The translations under genes were made by a program, and so were the position numbers. This document shows positions 6,931-9,186 of a stretch of 9,186 nucleotides of DNA, one piece after another. Positions within the stretch are counted from its first letter, which is position 1, and each line of letters starts with the position of its first letter. The notes below the pieces were generated by a model. It saw nothing but the letters and a program-made list of their open reading frames with translations. It did no database searches and was not told the DNA's origin. Source of the stretch: Dysgonamonadaceae bacterium (GTDB taxonomy: Bacteria; Bacteroidota; Bacteroidia; Bacteroidales; Azobacteroidaceae); NCBI GenBank assembly GCA_031260235.1, contig JAIRKG010000078.1:1-9186 (forward strand), written 5' to 3'.

Positions 6931-8286
6931 ATGGAAATTAAAGAAATGGTTGCTGCCGCCAGAAAAGCGCAGTTTGTTTATGACGAGTATTTCGATCAGG
7001 AAAAAGCAGATTTAGTTGTAAAACTCACTGCAAAAGCGATGTTCGACAATGCAGATGAACTCGCACGTATGGCGCATACCGAAACTCAAATGGGTAATTA
7101 CAAAGACAAGAGAGCGAAGGTATTGAATAAATCGAAAGGTTTGTGGAATGATTTGAAAGGCAAGAAGTCAATGGGGATCATCAGTATTGATGAAATAACC
7201 AATTTGATAGAAATTGCAAAGCCAATAGGCGTTGTGGCCGGTATTATTCCAATGACTAACCCTGTGGTTACGGTGATGTCGAAAGTAGCATTTGCTTTAA
7301 AAACAAAAAATGCAATTATTATTTCTCCGCACCCGAAGGCAAAAAACACTTGCGCGTATACCGTAAAAGTCATCAAAGAGGCAGTGTGTCCGTATAACGT
7401 TCCCGAAGATTTGATTCAGTTTGTGGAAGAACCTACTTTGGAGAAGACACAGGAATTGATGCACGAATGTGATGTGGTCGTAGCCACCGGAGGCATGCCA
7501 ATGGTAAGATCGGCATATTCGTCGGGAAAACCGTCTTTTGGCGTGGGAGCAGGAAATGTGCAGGTAATCATCGACCGCTACATAGATTGGGACGAAGCCG
7601 CCGAAAAAATCATCACCGGACGCAGTTTCGATAACGGTATCATCTGCTCGGGCGAACAAAGTATCATTTATCCGAAAGAAGAAAAGCAAGCCGTATTTGA
7701 CGCATTTGTACGTCACGGCGCATATTTCGTGTCCGAAGCCGACCGCGAAAAAGTGGTGAATACGCTGTTTATTAACGGCAGTATCAATCGCGATATTATA
7801 GGACAAAATGTATTCGTTGTCGCAGAAAAAGCAGGAATACAAATACCGGAAAATACAAGAGTATTGGTAATAGAAGCAAAAGGCATTGGTAAAGAAGATA
7901 TTATATCTAAAGAAAAAATGTGCCCTGTGCTGGCTGCATTCCCATACGCATTTTTTGAAGAAGCAATTGAAATCGCCAAAACAAACCTCAATCTGGAAGG
8001 AAGCGGACACACCGCCGCCATTCATTCCAACAATCAGGCAAATATCATCAAGGCAGGAAGCGAGTTGTCGGTTTCGCGTCTTATTGTAAATGCGCCAAGT
8101 GCAACTACTGCCGGAGGTTCGCTTCAAAACGGATTGCCCGTAACCAACACATTGGGCTGCGGCAGTTGGGGAAATAATTCCATATCGGAAAATTTCACCT
8201 ATAAACATCTGCTTAATATCACCCATATAGCGCCGCTTTCCAGACGGATGCACGTGCCTACGGATGAAGAAATATGGTATTCATAG
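6931..8286 (+). CDS. sucD: CoA-acylating succinate-semialdehyde dehydrogenase
   Basis: Interconverts succinyl-CoA and succinate semialdehyde plus CoA with NAD(P)(H). It is an aldehyde-dehydrogenase-superfamily enzyme related to EutE and the N-terminal half of AdhE, and is not the succinyl-CoA synthetase alpha subunit that shares the symbol. The 451-residue length equals the P. gingivalis enzyme as I recall it. Signatures are PIGVVAGIIPMTNP (98-111), the SPHPKAK stretch, GVGAGN (204-209), and catalytic Cys239 in NGIICSGEQS. The lineage-typical C-terminus includes NTLGCGSWGNNSISENFTYK, with Cys410. It starts 14 bp after the 4-hydroxybutyrate dehydrogenase, behind AAAAAAGAG, a purine-rich weak ribosome-binding site. 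Together the two genes link succinyl-CoA and 4-hydroxybutyrate. A CoA-dependent enzyme conserves the thioester, unlike the NAD-only GabD type. Confidence 0.92.
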   Translation: MEIKEMVAAARKAQFVYDEYFDQEKADLVVKLTAKAMFDNADELARMAHTETQMGNYKDKRAKVLNKSKGLWNDLKGKKSMGIISIDEITNLIEIAKPIGVVAGIIPMTNPVVTVMSKVAFALKTKNAIIISPHPKAKNTCAYTVKVIKEAVCPYNVPEDLIQFVEEPTLEKTQELMHECDVVVATGGMPMVRSAYSSGKPSFGVGAGNVQVIIDRYIDWDEAAEKIITGRSFDNGIICSGEQSIIYPKEEKQAVFDAFVRHGAYFVSEADREKVVNTLFINGSINRDIIGQNVFVVAEKAGIQIPENTRVLVIEAKGIGKEDIISKEKMCPVLAAFPYAFFEEAIEIAKTNLNLEGSGHTAAIHSNNQANIIKAGSELSVSRLIVNAPSATTAGGSLQNGLPVTNTLGCGSWGNNSISENFTYKHLLNITHIAPLSRRMHVPTDEEIWYS

Positions 8287-8306
8287 CAATCTGATTTTAT
8301 ATGTTC

Positions 8307-8356
8307 ATTCCGACCTTGATAGCCATAGAGCAATAGCGTCAAGGTCGGAATTTTAT
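8307..8356 (+). terminator. Hairpin between sucD and the lactonase gene
   Basis: A perfect 13-bp inverted repeat, ATTCCGACCTTGA (8307-8319) and TCAAGGTCGGAAT (8339-8351), encloses a 19-nt loop, followed by a short T-rich run (TTTTATTT, partly in the stem). It starts 20 nt after the sucD stop. It is probably a terminator or a partial one that lowers expression of the downstream gene. It could also stabilise the upstream transcript's 3' end. The U-tract is interrupted, so full termination is uncertain. Confidence 0.6.
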
Positions 8357-8391
8357 TTAGTATAAAACTTGTAAAAACAAAATTTCAAAGA

Positions 8392-9186
8392 ATGGAAAAA
8401 GATAAATCAATCAAACTCTTTATGTTTGAAACCGGCATATTGAAATGTAAGGAAAACAATATAAAAATGAATGCATCGCAGGATCCTTATGAAATTCCTG
8501 TTCCCTGGTTTCTCGTCACGCATCCCAAGGGAAATATCATCATTGACGGAGGCAATTCGGTGGAATGTGCCGATAATCCGAGAGGATACTGGGGCGACAT
8601 CTGCGATGTATATTACCCCGAAATGAAGGCAGAAGAAGGTTGTGTGAACACAATCAACCGCTTGGGTATAGATCCCGATTCCATTAAGTTTGTGCTGCAA
8701 TCGCATTTACATTTAGACCATACGGGAGCTATCGGCAGATTTGCGAATGCCACACACATTGTTCACCGCAAGGAATATGAATATGCTTATACGGCAGACT
8801 GGTTTGCCAGAAGCGGTTATATAAGAAGCGATTTCGACAGGCCGAATATTGAATGGAATTTCCTCGACATTTACAATCACGATGTTTATGATGTATTGGG
8901 CGACGGCAGTGTGCTGATTATTCCTACGCATGGACATTCGCCGGGGCATTGCAGTTTTATCGTAAATCTGAGACAATGCGGTTCTGTTATTTTGACCGGC
9001 GATGCGGTTTATACCCAAGACCATTGGGACGATAAAGCCCTTCCCGGATTTCTTACTTCGGCGCAAGATACCGTCCGCTCTGTTGCCAAACTCAGATCTA
9101 TTGCCAAAAGAACAAATGCTTTGGTCGTGATGGGGCATGATCCGGTTGCATGGGTGAATACAAAGAAAGGACCGGCGAATTTCTAT
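8392..9186 (+). CDS. AttM/AiiA-type metallo-beta-lactamase-fold lactonase (partial, 3' end cut)
   Basis: 265 codons are open from the ATG to the window edge. Family members have roughly 250-280 residues, so little is missing. The dinuclear zinc site of the N-acyl-homoserine-lactone/gamma-butyrolactone lactonase group is complete: His105, His107, Asp109 and His110 (HLHLDHTG), His182 (THGHSPGH), Asp204 (TGDAVY) and His249 (MGHDPVAW). Tyr207 matches the tyrosine that contacts the lactone in AiiA. There is no signal peptide, so it is cytosolic. It follows sucD in the same direction by 105 bp and a hairpin, with no clear -7 box or Shine-Dalgarno of its own. From its neighbours I infer that it opens gamma-butyrolactone to 4-hydroxybutyrate, as Agrobacterium AttM/BlcC does. 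An acyl-homoserine-lactone or another small lactone or ester remains possible. The fold is certain; the substrate is not. Confidence 0.85.
   Translation, partial: MEKDKSIKLFMFETGILKCKENNIKMNASQDPYEIPVPWFLVTHPKGNIIIDGGNSVECADNPRGYWGDICDVYYPEMKAEEGCVNTINRLGIDPDSIKFVLQSHLHLDHTGAIGRFANATHIVHRKEYEYAYTADWFARSGYIRSDFDRPNIEWNFLDIYNHDVYDVLGDGSVLIIPTHGHSPGHCSFIVNLRQCGSVILTGDAVYTQDHWDDKALPGFLTSAQDTVRSVAKLRSIAKRTNALVVMGHDPVAWVNTKKGPANFY

Noticed and set aside
7297..8253. 318-codon minus-strand open frame
   Set aside because: It lies wholly antisense to sucD, whose protein is conserved throughout. The frame's translation is Cys/Phe-rich and has no family features.

Overview
The window looks chromosomal and comes from a member of Bacteroidota, most likely order Bacteroidales. 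Three of the four recognisable promoters sit in front of intact genes, and all four match the Bacteroidetes -7 box TAnnTTTG. Ribosome-binding sites are weak or absent, as is usual in that phylum. The 4-hydroxybutyrate dehydrogenase and the succinate-semialdehyde dehydrogenase have the lengths (371 and 451 residues) and motifs I recall for the Porphyromonas gingivalis enzymes. The outer-membrane protein is of the Bacteroidetes-specific DUF5686 type. No species can be assigned.

Layout. Bases 1-1700 are a gene graveyard. On the minus strand lies a broken DUF1016/YhcG-type PDDEXK nuclease gene with a nonsense codon, two frameshifts and an internal deletion. On the plus strand lies a roughly 70-bp splinter of a conjugative-transposon TraA (ParA-like) gene, followed by a frameshifted lysine-rich remnant and an orphan promoter. 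Bases 1737-2068 hold a bidirectional terminator, a small palindromic repeat, a G11 homopolymer and the enolase terminator. Enolase (2091-3380) and a DUF5686 outer-membrane protein (3449-5485) follow, both on the minus strand and each with its own promoter. A 315-bp divergent intergenic region separates them from a plus-strand cluster. That cluster is an iron-type 4-hydroxybutyrate dehydrogenase (5801-6916), a CoA-acylating succinate-semialdehyde dehydrogenase (6931-8286), a strong hairpin, and an AttM/AiiA-type metallo-beta-lactamase-fold lactonase (8392 to beyond the window end).

How the genes work together. The plus-strand cluster can interconvert succinyl-CoA, succinate semialdehyde and 4-hydroxybutyrate. 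The lactonase next to it could feed the route by opening gamma-butyrolactone to 4-hydroxybutyrate. That is the chemistry of the Agrobacterium blcABC (attKLM) operon, but here it would be built from a CoA-dependent aldehyde dehydrogenase. This link is inferred from gene order; the lactonase substrate is not proven. Enolase is housekeeping and shows no functional tie to the rest.
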